Shown here one piece after another: positions 34,034 through 41,326 of a stretch of DNA of 64,000 nt. How positions within the stretch are numbered: the first letter of the stretch is position 1; the number at the start of each line of letters is the position of its first letter. Position numbers and translations under genes: made by a program. Origin of the DNA: Candidatus Pseudoruminococcus merdavium (GTDB lineage: Bacteria > Bacillota > Clostridia > Oscillospirales > Ruminococcaceae); assembly GCA_904419745.1 (NCBI GenBank), contig CAJFSS010000006.1, positions 62,001-126,000 on the forward strand. Reading direction: 5' to 3'. Below the pieces are notes generated by a model that worked only from the letters and a program-made list of their open reading frames with translations, was not told the DNA's origin and searched no databases.

Positions 34034-34130
34034 CTCTCTCGAACTCGCAAAAAGTTGGTAGCGACGGCGAACCGTCGTGAGGGCGTTTTGGGCCGAACAG
34101 GTGAGCCGAGCGTGACTTTTTGCGAAAGAG
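34034..34130. other. Structured intergenic element between ssrA and the mobile remnant
   Basis: CGCAAAAAGT (34046-34055) pairs with ACTTTTTGCG (34115-34124), closing a loop that contains CGACGG-CGAA-CCGTCG (34062-34077) and a G+C-rich segment that may form another hairpin. The outer CTCT/AGAG flanks extend the stem. Multibranched, RNA-like layout; no known family recognised. No ORF here has a ribosome-binding site. Confidence 0.4.
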
Positions 34131-34163
34131 GAGACGCAGTGGAATGAGCGCGCCGGTGACTTT

Positions 34164-34204
34164 TATAAAAAAGTCGCCGCAAGCGATATGCAGCTTGCGG
34201 CGAC
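34164..34204 (-). terminator. Terminator of ssrA
   Basis: GTCGCCGCAAG (34173-34183) pairs with CTTGCGGCGAC (34194-34204), followed on the minus strand by TTTTTTATAAAAG; it begins directly after the tmRNA CCA end. Confidence 0.9.
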
Positions 34205-34205
34205 G

Positions 34206-34552
34206 TGGTGGAGGCGGCGGGAATCGAACCCGCGTCCGAAAACCTATTCACAGGAACCGCTCCGAGTGCAGTTTATCGTTTTAGATTCCCCTCATACCCC
34301 GCCGATAAACAGGCTGGGCACTACGGTAGTCCCAAATACATCCAGCGGGCCGAGACACTCCCGCAGGACGTTCACCACTCATCGACGCCCCTTTCCGGAC
34401 CGTGGTCCTTCCGGAAGGGACGGCAGCCTAATTAGGCAGCAAGTGCTACGTTTTTATCGTTAGCGTTTAATTTTAAAGGTTGCCTTTTTAAGAGGTGGCG
34501 CCTCTACTCGCTGTTCCTGCTTCAAAATCCCCGTCGAAACCTTTACGCCCCC
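34206..34552 (-). ncRNA. ssrA: Transfer-messenger RNA (tmRNA)
   Basis: Rescues stalled ribosomes and tags their products. The 5' end GGGGGCG pairs with CGCCTCC before the encoded CCA. The 3' part has the T-arm GGGTTCGATTCCC and the 5' part has GGTTTCGACGGGG. The tag reading frame GCT AAC GAT AAA AAC GTA GCA CTT GCT GCC TAA encodes ANDKNVALAA, giving AANDKNVALAA with the charged Ala. Pseudoknot arms flank it. It starts 17 nt after the smpB stop, so both are probably transcribed together. Confidence 0.97.
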
Positions 34553-34569
34553 GTATCTAAGGGAACGTC

Positions 34570-35040
34570 TTAATAACGTCCCCTGTCTTTAAGCGCGCGT
34601 TCAATATCGCGTTTTGCTGCGCGTTCAGCCAGATCGGCCCGTTTATCATGCAGTTTTTTACCAACACACAGGCCGACTTCCATTTTAACACGCGAACCTT
34701 TAAAATACAAGGCCAATGGAATCAAGGTATAACCCTGCTGCTTAATCAGCCCCAGCAGGCGCATAATTTCACGTTTATGCAGCAACAGGCGCCGTTCCCG
34801 CACAGGGTCTTTGTTAAAGATATTGCCCTTCTCATAGGGGCTGATATGCATCCCACGGACAAAAAGTTCGCCGTTTTCAATCGCGCACCAGCTGTCTTTG
34901 AGGTTGACGGCCCCCTGGCGGATGCTTTTGACTTCTGTTCCGGCGAGTTCAATCCCCGCCTCCATTGCCTCTTTGACAAAATATTCGTGCCGTGCCTGCC
35001 GGTTAACGGCAATTGTCCTGTTGCCTTCCTTTTTTGCCAC
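34570..35040 (-). CDS. smpB: SsrA-binding protein SmpB
   Basis: 156 aa, normal length. Binds tmRNA and places it in the ribosome. Typical features: [61 protein letters not shown] and the basic tail [27 protein letters not shown] start with AGGAGG 9 nt upstream. It immediately precedes ssrA. Confidence 0.97.
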   Translation of the reverse strand: MAKKEGNRTIAVNRQARHEYFVKEAMEAGIELAGTEVKSIRQGAVNLKDSWCAIENGELFVRGMHISPYEKGNIFNKDPVRERRLLLHKREIMRLLGLIKQQGYTLIPLALYFKGSRVKMEVGLCVGKKLHDKRADLAERAAKRDIERALKDRGRY

Positions 35041-35079
35041 GACGCCTCACCTCCTGGATTGTTTAATATTTCTTCAGCG

Positions 35080-35679
35080 TTAAATTTCGTTGCGTCCTTC
35101 CAATGCGCGGTATAAAGTGACCTCATCCGCATATTCCAGATTCCCGCCGACAGGAATCCCATATGCGAGCCTGGTCACCTTGACCCCAAGCGGCTTTACA
35201 ATCCTGGAAAGATACATGGCGGTAGCTTCCCCTTCTACCGTGGGGTTGGTCGCCATGATCACCTCTTTGACCGTATCGTCTGCAAGGCGGGCCAGCAGTT
35301 CTTTTACATAAATCTGATCCGGGCCTATCCCATCCATTGGAGAAATCAATCCATGCAGCACATGGTACAGCCCACGGTATTCCCGCGTCCGTTCAAAGGC
35401 AATGACGTCCCGCGGGTCTTCCACCACACAAATAGTGGAACGGTCGCGCGTTTCATCCGAACAGATGGAGCAGATTTCACTGTCCGTCAAATTCTGGCAG
35501 ATTTTACAACGTTTGATTTTCTCATGCGCATCCATAATCGCGTCGGAAAATTTCTGCGCCTCCTCTTTTGGAAGGGACAGAACAAAAAAAGCCAGTCTCT
35601 GCGCGGTTTTCCGCCCAATTCCCGGAAGGCGTTCAAACTGTTCCACCAGTCTTGTCAGCGGCAATACATTGTATTCCAT
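35080..35679 (-). CDS. recR: Recombination mediator RecR
   Basis: 199 aa. RecR works with RecF/RecO to load RecA at gaps. N-terminal helix-hairpin-helix [18 protein letters not shown], zinc finger C-x2-C...C-x2-C ([16 protein letters not shown]), Toprim domain starting [21 protein letters not shown] and the C-terminal [19 protein letters not shown]. Located after ybaB in the conserved dnaX-ybaB-recR order. Confidence 0.97.
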   Translation of the reverse strand: MEYNVLPLTRLVEQFERLPGIGRKTAQRLAFFVLSLPKEEAQKFSDAIMDAHEKIKRCKICQNLTDSEICSICSDETRDRSTICVVEDPRDVIAFERTREYRGLYHVLHGLISPMDGIGPDQIYVKELLARLADDTVKEVIMATNPTVEGEATAMYLSRIVKPLGVKVTRLAYGIPVGGNLEYADEVTLYRALEGRNEI

Positions 35680-35697
35680 GTATCAAATCCGCCGCCT

Positions 35698-36045
35698 TTA
35701 CAGCAGACCCGGGATGGAAATACCATTGGTGGCCTTGTCAATTTCTTCCTGCATCGTGGTTTCCACTGTGCGGATAACTTCATTGACCGCGGCAATCACC
35801 AAATCCTGAAGCATCTCGATATCCTCCGGATCCACAACCTCCGGTTTGATATTCAGGCTCTTGATTTCCTTTTTTCCATTCATGATCACTTCGACTGCGC
35901 CGCCGCCAACAGTAGCGGTGAAATCACGCGCTTCAATTTCCGCTTTTTTTGCTTCCATCTCTTCTTGCATCTTATGCGCCTGTTTAATCATGGTCACCAT
36001 GTTCTGCGGGCCGCCGCCCATACCCTTTGGCAGTCTTGCTTTCAT
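35698..36045 (-). CDS. YbaB/EbfC nucleoid-associated protein
   Basis: 115 aa. Small DNA-binding dimer. Gly/Met-rich N-terminus (KGMGGGPQNM), the long helix MIKQAHKMQEEMEAKKAEIE and the conserved VGGGAVEVIMNGKKEIKSL segment. Located between dnaX and recR, 18 nt before recR, as in most bacteria. Confidence 0.95.
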   Translation of the reverse strand: MKARLPKGMGGGPQNMVTMIKQAHKMQEEMEAKKAEIEARDFTATVGGGAVEVIMNGKKEIKSLNIKPEVVDPEDIEMLQDLVIAAVNEVIRTVETTMQEEIDKATNGISIPGLL

Positions 36046-36137
36046 ATTCGAAAACCTCCATCATTTACTAATTCTATGCGCTGGAAAATCCAGCTGTCAA
36101 AACAGCGGGAACACCGCTGCCCTTTGCAATCATACCA

Positions 36138-37793
36138 CTATTTTTCAATCACTTCAATCCCGTTTTCCTTTGCCCGCCGGAGCAATTCCTCCACCGGGTT
36201 TTCCTGCTGCATCTGCATTCCCTCCCGGGATGGAGCCTTATAGGGGCCAAGGCGGTAGGAATGCCCAAGCACTTTGGCGATTGCCGCACGCAGGGTCTCC
36301 TTTGCAAAGGAATCCTCCCGGATTATTTTGGAAAACAGCGGGGATTTAAAATCAATGAGCACAAACTCCCCGGAAAGATAGGCCGTCGAACCGGACAGCG
36401 CGCCGGTTAGCGCCGGGTTTGTCCTGGAAAGGATTTGCAAAATATCCGCCCACTGTTCAATTGGCGTCGCCTGGTCATAGGAGGGCAGTTTTGCCCGTGG
36501 ATTTTTTGCGGGATGCGGCGCGGGCGCTACGGGTGCAGGAGCCTCGTCCGCCACAGTCTCATGGGACGCCTGTACTGGAACACCCATTTCTTCCCGGGGC
36601 GTCCCGGAAGAAAGTCCCACGGCAGGGGCCTGCATCACAGGAATGCTGCCGGAGGCAAGCTGGGTTTCCAGCTTTTCCAGCCTGGTAAGCAGGGCGTCAG
36701 AAGAAGTATCCAGCGCCGGGGAGGCGCATTGCAACAGGCACATCTCCAATTCCAGACGGCGGTTGTGCACCCTTCCCATCCGGTCGAGCGTATCCTGAAG
36801 CAGCCGCAGTACCCGGAGTATTTCCGGCATGCTGCATTTTGCAGCCGTCTGCTGGTAGCGTTCAAACTCCTGTGGAAGACAGGAGAGCAGCTGCAAAGAA
36901 GAACAGCCGGATTTTGTCAGCATCAAACACCGGTAATGGCTGATAAGCTGTTCACACAGCCTTCCCGGATCGAGCGACAGCGCGCTCAGTTCGGAGACTG
37001 TGGAAAAAATATCATTGACGCTATGGGCTGCAATCTGCCCGGAAAGTGTAAACAGGTAGTCGTCAGAAATCAGGCCCGCAGATTCACGCACGACTTCGGC
37101 GGTGATAGTCTGGGCTTTGGACATGCACTGATCCAGCAGGGACATCGCGTCGCGTACGCCCCCGTCCGCAAGGGCGGCAATCGTCAGCGCGGCGTCCTGT
37201 TGCAGGGAAACCCCTTCTTTTTCAGCAATAGTCAGCAGAAAATCCGCGATCACCTGCGCATCCACGCGGTGAAAATCAAACCGCTGGCAGCGGGAGATAA
37301 TGGTCGGCAGGACTTTATGCGCTTCTGTTGTCGCAAGGATGAACATCACATGTTCCGGCGGTTCCTCCATAATTTTCAGCAGCGCGTTAAAAGCGCCCGG
37401 GCTGAGCATATGTACTTCGTCGATGATGTACACCCGCATTTTTGCAGAAGTCGGCATAAAATTTGCTTCCTCTTTCAATTCGCGGATATTATCGACCCCG
37501 TTGTTGGAAGCGGCGTCAATTTCCACAATGTCCAAAACCGAGCCTTCTTCAATCCCACGGCAGGTATCGCAGCTCAGGCAGGGATCCCCGTTGACCGGGT
37601 GCTCGCAGTTGACCGCTTTGGCAAGGATTCTTGCACAGGTGGTCTTGCCCGTTCCGCGCGAACCGGTAAAGAGGTAGGAATGCGCCGTATGCCCGCGCGC
37701 CACCTCATTTCTCAGCGTCACGGTGATATGGTCCTGCCCGATCACGTCTTCAAACACGCGCGGGCGGTATTTGCGGTACAGCGCGTAATACAT
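36138..37793 (-). CDS. dnaX: DNA polymerase III subunits gamma and tau
   Basis: About 551 aa. Clamp-loader ATPase: Walker A GSRGTGKTTCARILAKAVNC, zinc module CEHPVNGDPCLSCDTC, Walker B YIIDEVHMLS, SRC sensor (TIISRCQRFDFHR) and the C-terminal tau region, which is short compared with E. coli. ATG 37793 (MYYALYRKYRPRVF) has GTGAGGG upstream; the longer reading adds 11 unlikely residues. First gene of dnaX-ybaB-recR-smpB. A -1 frameshift for gamma was not identified. Confidence 0.96.
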   Translation of the reverse strand: MYYALYRKYRPRVFEDVIGQDHITVTLRNEVARGHTAHSYLFTGSRGTGKTTCARILAKAVNCEHPVNGDPCLSCDTCRGIEEGSVLDIVEIDAASNNGVDNIRELKEEANFMPTSAKMRVYIIDEVHMLSPGAFNALLKIMEEPPEHVMFILATTEAHKVLPTIISRCQRFDFHRVDAQVIADFLLTIAEKEGVSLQQDAALTIAALADGGVRDAMSLLDQCMSKAQTITAEVVRESAGLISDDYLFTLSGQIAAHSVNDIFSTVSELSALSLDPGRLCEQLISHYRCLMLTKSGCSSLQLLSCLPQEFERYQQTAAKCSMPEILRVLRLLQDTLDRMGRVHNRRLELEMCLLQCASPALDTSSDALLTRLEKLETQLASGSIPVMQAPAVGLSSGTPREEMGVPVQASHETVADEAPAPVAPAPHPAKNPRAKLPSYDQATPIEQWADILQILSRTNPALTGALSGSTAYLSGEFVLIDFKSPLFSKIIREDSFAKETLRAAIAKVLGHSYRLGPYKAPSREGMQMQQENPVEELLRRAKENGIEVIEK

Positions 37794-37837
37794 TCCCTCA
37801 CCTTCCCCGTGTCCAGCGCACAGCACTGTAAAAAAAT

Positions 37838-37880
37838 AGATACAACAAAAAGGCAGTCACTTAATTTGAGCGTTAAGTGA
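37838..37880 (-). terminator. Terminator of SRP RNA
   Basis: TCACTTAA and TTAAGTGA (37857-37864, 37873-37880) followed by CTGCCTTTTTGTTG on the minus strand, 50 nt before the dnaX start. Confidence 0.6.
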
Positions 37881-38068
37881 GGCATGTGCTTTACCACACG
37901 GACGTACAGATTGACTGCGGCGCACAGAAGAAACCGCTTAATGCTGCTTGGTTCCCCACCTGACATGGTTCACGGCGTTCTGTCGCACAGGATCCGTACA
38001 TCCGCATGGGAAAGGACACGCTGTTCCTGCCTTTGATAACCAACTAAATTTTCACGCTCAAACAGAGC
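37857..38068 (-). ncRNA. ffs: Signal recognition particle RNA, large type with Alu domain
   Basis: The conserved domain IV is clear on the minus strand: GAACC, CATGTCAGGT, GGGGAACC and AAGCAGCATTAAGC (about 37927-37975). Outer pairings support the long form: TTTGAGCGT near the 5' end with ACGCTCAAA near the 3' end, and CGGATGTAC with GTACGTCCG. It is located upstream of dnaX as usual in Firmicutes. Exact ends are estimated from the promoter and terminator. Confidence 0.85.
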
Positions 38069-38074
38069 TTTTTC

Positions 38075-38103
38075 ATTATACGATATTTTCTTTAAAAATG
38101 CAA
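38075..38103 (-). promoter_or_regulatory. Promoter of SRP RNA
   Basis: TTGCAT (38103-38098), 17-bp spacer, consensus TATAAT (38080-38075). Bases 38104-38400 contain no supported gene. Confidence 0.75.
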
Positions 38104-38400
38104 TACATATTTCTTTTCCTCTCCTCCCCCATTTCGGAAAAAACAATGGCAAACTCCGGAAAAAAGATGGCATTTTCCTGATTTTTCTTGTTTGGATGCA
38201 TGCACTGTGTTACAATGAAACCATTATAATTGCGGTGGCTGCAAAACTCACCGGGAAATACTCCACACCAAAATTGCGCGACAACCGGCTCCTAAAACGT
38301 ACCGGTGAATGCTTTCACAGCGGATTTCCCGGTGCTGGAATATTCCAGGAAAGAACCGCGCTGAGCTGCCAAATCCCTTTGGGACAGGAGGAAACCCACT

Positions 38401-38661
38401 ATGGACAATATGACTGAATTCCGTTACGATACCCAATTGCTGATTGATGGAAATCACCTGGATGAGGATGCGATTGACGAATATTTTACCAGCCACTTTC
38501 AGGGAGACTGTTTGCTGGTTGTAGGAGATGAATCCGTGATAAAAATCCACTTCCACACCAATGAGCCGTGGAAGGTGCTCGAATACTGCGCTTCTCTTGG
38601 GGAAATCTACGACATTGTAGTCGAGGACATGGATCGTCAGGCCAGGGGGCTGAAAGGCTGA
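38401..38661 (+). CDS. Free-standing FakA/YloV C-terminal-like domain
   Basis: 86 aa; ATG with AGGAGG 9 nt upstream. FRYDTQLLIDGNHLDEDAID, GDCLLVVGDESVIKIHFHTN and PWKVLEYCASLGEIYDIVVED correspond to the segment after the kinase domain of the fatty-acid kinase subunit FakA (DAK2/YloV family), which there reads VVVGD...VKVHVHTN.PG.VLEYAL. Here it forms a complete gene with its own start, stop and terminator. The kinase domain and the FakB partner are absent nearby. It could bind FakB or act as an independent ligand domain. Confidence 0.7.
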   Translation: MDNMTEFRYDTQLLIDGNHLDEDAIDEYFTSHFQGDCLLVVGDESVIKIHFHTNEPWKVLEYCASLGEIYDIVVEDMDRQARGLKG

Positions 38662-38669
38662 AAAAAACT

Positions 38670-38694
38670 GCGGCAGTAGTTCCTCTGCCGCTTT
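38670..38694 (+). terminator. Terminator of the FakA-like domain gene
   Basis: GCGGCAG (38670-38676) pairs with CTGCCGC (38685-38691), followed by TTTAT. Confidence 0.6.
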
Positions 38695-38881
38695 ATGACG
38701 TCATTGATTCAGAACGTCCGCTTTCCGGGTACCGTTCGGCAGGCGGACGTCCTTTGTTTTCAGCAGAGGTTTCCCGCCGGGCGCAAAGGGATTGGCGTCC
38801 AGTCAGGGGCAATACGCAAGGCAATCGGGACGACTGGGGAGAAAATGCGCCGTACAAAAACGCACAAAGTCGTCGGAACGT

Positions 38882-39514
38882 CTATCTTCCCAGCATTTCC
38901 TGGGCATATTCCAGTCCCATCCGGTAAGCCCCTCCCCCATGTTCGGTAAGGATATCCATCACCGCGCCGCTGGTTTCCCGGTCGCTCCAGTCCCGCTGGA
39001 ATTCCAGCAGTACCTGTCCCCAGGTGACGCGGACGGCGCCCGCCTGTTCCATGCGGGAAACGGCCGCTTCATGGGCGGGTTTGGTCATACCGGCGCAGGC
39101 GTCCTCCACCAGATAAACCTGATACCCTTCATGCAGCGCGCTCAAAGCGGTAAAAGTGACGCCGGCTTCCGTCCAAAGCCCGGCTAAAAGCAGCTTTTTC
39201 CGGCTGGAGGATTCCACCGCACGCCGCACATTGCCATCTTCAAATGCATTGAGACTGGTGCGATCAATCGGTACTGCCTGCGCAAACACCTCCTGCACCC
39301 CGGAATACAGCGGCCCGGCAAAAGCCGTTGCCGCAATCGTACTCAAAATACAGGGCACATGGAAAACCCGGGCCGCTTTTGCAAGCCCCTTTAAATGGAG
39401 CATCACCGTATTTTGAAAACTTCCCTCTGCGCCGAAAAACATTTGGGGTTGGACGTCCAGAACCAACAGGGCGCATTTTCCCGGGTCCAGCAGCGTATCC
39501 TGGTATTCCCTCAT
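38882..39514 (-). CDS. Isochorismatase-fold hydrolase (YcaC-like) lacking the catalytic cysteine
   Basis: 210 aa from ATG 39514 (AAGGAG upstream). The YcaC-like pattern is strong: ALLVLDVQPQMFF with the catalytic Asp, then a segment before LLLAGLWTEAGVTFTALSAL, then VYLVEDACAGMTKPAHEAAV and VTWGQVLLEFQRDW. In the family the nucleophile follows WTEV as Cys (WTEVCV); here the codon is GGC, so the site reads TEAGV. The usual cysteine hydrolase chemistry is therefore not expected. Divergent from mgtC. Confidence 0.85.
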   Translation of the reverse strand: MREYQDTLLDPGKCALLVLDVQPQMFFGAEGSFQNTVMLHLKGLAKAARVFHVPCILSTIAATAFAGPLYSGVQEVFAQAVPIDRTSLNAFEDGNVRRAVESSSRKKLLLAGLWTEAGVTFTALSALHEGYQVYLVEDACAGMTKPAHEAAVSRMEQAGAVRVTWGQVLLEFQRDWSDRETSGAVMDILTEHGGGAYRMGLEYAQEMLGR

Positions 39515-39632
39515 CTTACTATCTCCTTTGGTACACAAAACTGGAACTATTTTCCCCCAAAAGCACAAAGTTTATACAATACAGGAATCTTATCCGTTGA
39601 ACTTGCTATGCATTGGAACAGGAGGGATTATG

Positions 39633-40310
39633 ATGAAACAAGAACTGATCCAACAATTGATTTTTCTGGCGCGTATCCTGCTTGCTGTGGGCTGCGGCGC
39701 TATCATCGGCTATGAACGGGAAAGCCGCTTTAAAACCGCCGGCATCCGCACCCATGTGATTGTATCCCTTGCCGCCGCACTGATGATGGTGGTTTCAAAA
39801 TACGGGTTTTTTGACGTCATTGCTTTGGATTCCGTGAACCTGGATCCTTCCCGGATTGCCGCCGGCATCGTCACGGCAATCGGTTTTTTGGGCGCAGGCG
39901 TTATTTTTGTAAGAAACCAGACCGTCAGCGGTCTGACAACCGCGGCGGGCATTTGGGCGACTGTCGGCGTGGGAATGGCAATCGGAGCGGGCATGTATCT
40001 GCTTGGAATCGCTGCCACCCTGCTGATGCTTGTCATCCAGTTTCTGCTGCACAAAAAATTCCGCTTTATCAAATCCCCGGTCGTGGAACAGGTGACCGTC
40101 CGGCTCACTGGAGGGGAATCCGCTTTTGCGGTTCTGTCGGGACGGTTTCGGGAAAACGGGATTGAAATTGTCAGCGCCAAAATCAAGCGCAGCGAAGCAC
40201 AGGAAGGACTGGTGGTCAAACTCTACGTCAAGTTTCCGCAGTCCTATCAGCTTGCGGATATCATCCGCCTGGTGCAGAGCGTTCCGGAAATCCAGTCGGC
40301 GGACTTTTAA
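39633..40310 (+). CDS. MgtC/SapB-family membrane protein
   Basis: About 225 aa. Four to five membrane helices: ILLAVGCGAIIGYERE, VIVSLAAALMMVVS, IVTAIGFLGAGVIF, GIWATVGVGMAIGAGM, with the family motifs GIRTH and GFLGAG; then a soluble ACT-like C-terminal domain (VTVRLTGGESAFAVLSG). The family is linked to Mg2+ limitation and virulence, but its exact activity is unsettled. ATG 39633 has GGAGGG 6 nt upstream; an adjacent ATG at 39630 is possible. No Mg-sensing leader was recognised. Confidence 0.93.
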   Translation: MKQELIQQLIFLARILLAVGCGAIIGYERESRFKTAGIRTHVIVSLAAALMMVVSKYGFFDVIALDSVNLDPSRIAAGIVTAIGFLGAGVIFVRNQTVSGLTTAAGIWATVGVGMAIGAGMYLLGIAATLLMLVIQFLLHKKFRFIKSPVVEQVTVRLTGGESAFAVLSGRFRENGIEIVSAKIKRSEAQEGLVVKLYVKFPQSYQLADIIRLVQSVPEIQSADF

Positions 40311-40445
40311 GCCTTTTTTCCATCAGAAAAGCCCGGCGAGCGGGTGAAAAAATCCCGCGCTTTGGAAAACGCCGGTTTTCTTTTTGGGGGATTGGAACAA
40401 ACGCATCCCCCGGTCCGTCTAAGGATTGGCAAGGGGCCGGCGATA

Positions 40446-40494
40446 AAAAAACCTCCCGGGATTCCGTTTTGAAACCGGGAGGAAACTTTTTTAT
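40446..40494. terminator. Bidirectional terminator between mgtC and the NrdD-like gene
   Basis: CCTCCCGG (40452-40459) pairs with CCGGGAGG (40475-40482), with A-runs before and T-runs after on both strands. Confidence 0.8.
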
Positions 40495-40497
40495 GAA

Positions 40498-40767
40498 TTA
40501 AAGGTGCTTGACGCGATCCCGTTCTTCTGCGCGTTTTGCATTGTTCCAGTGATCCATCGTACCGACAAGATACCCTGTAATACGGCGAATGCGTTCAAAG
40601 TCCACCGGTTCAAAGGTGTAGGATAAATCCACATAATCCCCATCCACTTTGATATCCAGGGATTTGATCGTCCGGCGGGGATGAGTGGAACGGACATGAT
40701 CGACATAAGCTCCAATTTCCTTTTCGTCTAATTCTCCGCCCGTGACTGTCACAAAATTGTATAACAT
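40498..40767 (-). CDS. Small NrdD-like protein
   Basis: 89 aa. The end RIRRITGYLVGTMDHWNNAKRAEERDRVKH resembles the region around the glycyl-radical end of anaerobic ribonucleotide reductase NrdD (CGYL...WN.GK.AEL.DR), but the glycyl-radical loop and the catalytic cysteines are absent. The N-terminal half (MLYNFVTVTGGELDEKEIGA) is distinct. Small proteins of this type are often annotated as anaerobic NTP reductase in clostridia (from memory); the real function is unknown. It has its own promoter and terminator. Confidence 0.6.
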   Translation of the reverse strand: MLYNFVTVTGGELDEKEIGAYVDHVRSTHPRRTIKSLDIKVDGDYVDLSYTFEPVDFERIRRITGYLVGTMDHWNNAKRAEERDRVKHL

Positions 40768-40803
40768 GATAAATACACCTTCCTTGTATAGTTTACAGCA
40801 ACC

Positions 40804-40832
40804 AATATACCACTTCTGGGATAATAAATCAA
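40804..40832 (-). promoter_or_regulatory. Promoter of the NrdD-like gene
   Basis: TTGATT (40832-40827), 17-bp spacer, TATATT (40809-40804) on the minus strand. Confidence 0.65.
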
Positions 40833-41267
40833 TAGAAATACTAGATATTGATCATAAAATCTCTTTGCATCTTTTTGGACACAATGACTTTTCACATTTT
40901 TAAAAGCAAAACAGGAAGGAGGAAGCGCCATAGAAGAAAGCCTTGAACCGTTGGGAGGAATACAATGGTTCAAGGCTTTTTCCGAAACGAATCCCTGTTC
41001 CGGGTAAATGCAGGGACATTTATAAAAACTTTTTCCTGGCAGAAAAAGAGAATTTGTTGTCTGCTTTGCTTATCGGCCGGTATTCCGTCCATCCGATAAG
41101 CTGCGGCAGTTCCTTATAATAAAACATGAGAAAGAATCAAATGGAGCAATGTTTGTTACATTTCTATGGTATCAACCTCCCTGTTCTTTTCATGTTTTTA
41201 GTATAGCGGGAAATTATGACAAATCTAGAAAACGAGTTTCAAGAAACTGAAAACAAAAAATTGCCAA
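40833..41267. other. Gene-free region with two hairpins (possible small RNA)
   Basis: AAAGCCTTGAACC (40937-40949) pairs with GGTTCAAGGCTTT (40967-40979), followed by TTTCC on the plus strand and TTCT on the minus strand. GCTTATCGG (41068-41076) pairs with CCGATAAGC (41093-41101). On the minus strand a TATACT box (about 41205) and GGGAGG (41176-41181) are followed only by immediate stops, so no protein is encoded. Confidence 0.35.
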
Positions 41268-41305
41268 ATTAAAAACAAAACCCGCCAGGGCAAATCCCTG
41301 GCGGG
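41268..41305 (-). terminator. Terminator of the zinc-ribbon protein gene
   Basis: CCCGCCAGGG (41281-41290) pairs with CCCTGGCGGG (41296-41305), followed by TTTTGTTTTTAATTT on the minus strand. Confidence 0.85.
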
Positions 41306-41326
41306 TGATTGTTTGCAGACAGTGCT

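Noticed and set aside
34205-34235. A tRNA gene suggested by GGGTTCGATTCCC and CCA
   Set aside because: This is the tRNA-like 3' end of tmRNA; the tag frame and 5' end are present in the right places.
34188-34463. Plus-strand frames over the tmRNA
   Set aside because: They are antisense to ssrA; the apparent conservation comes from the RNA.
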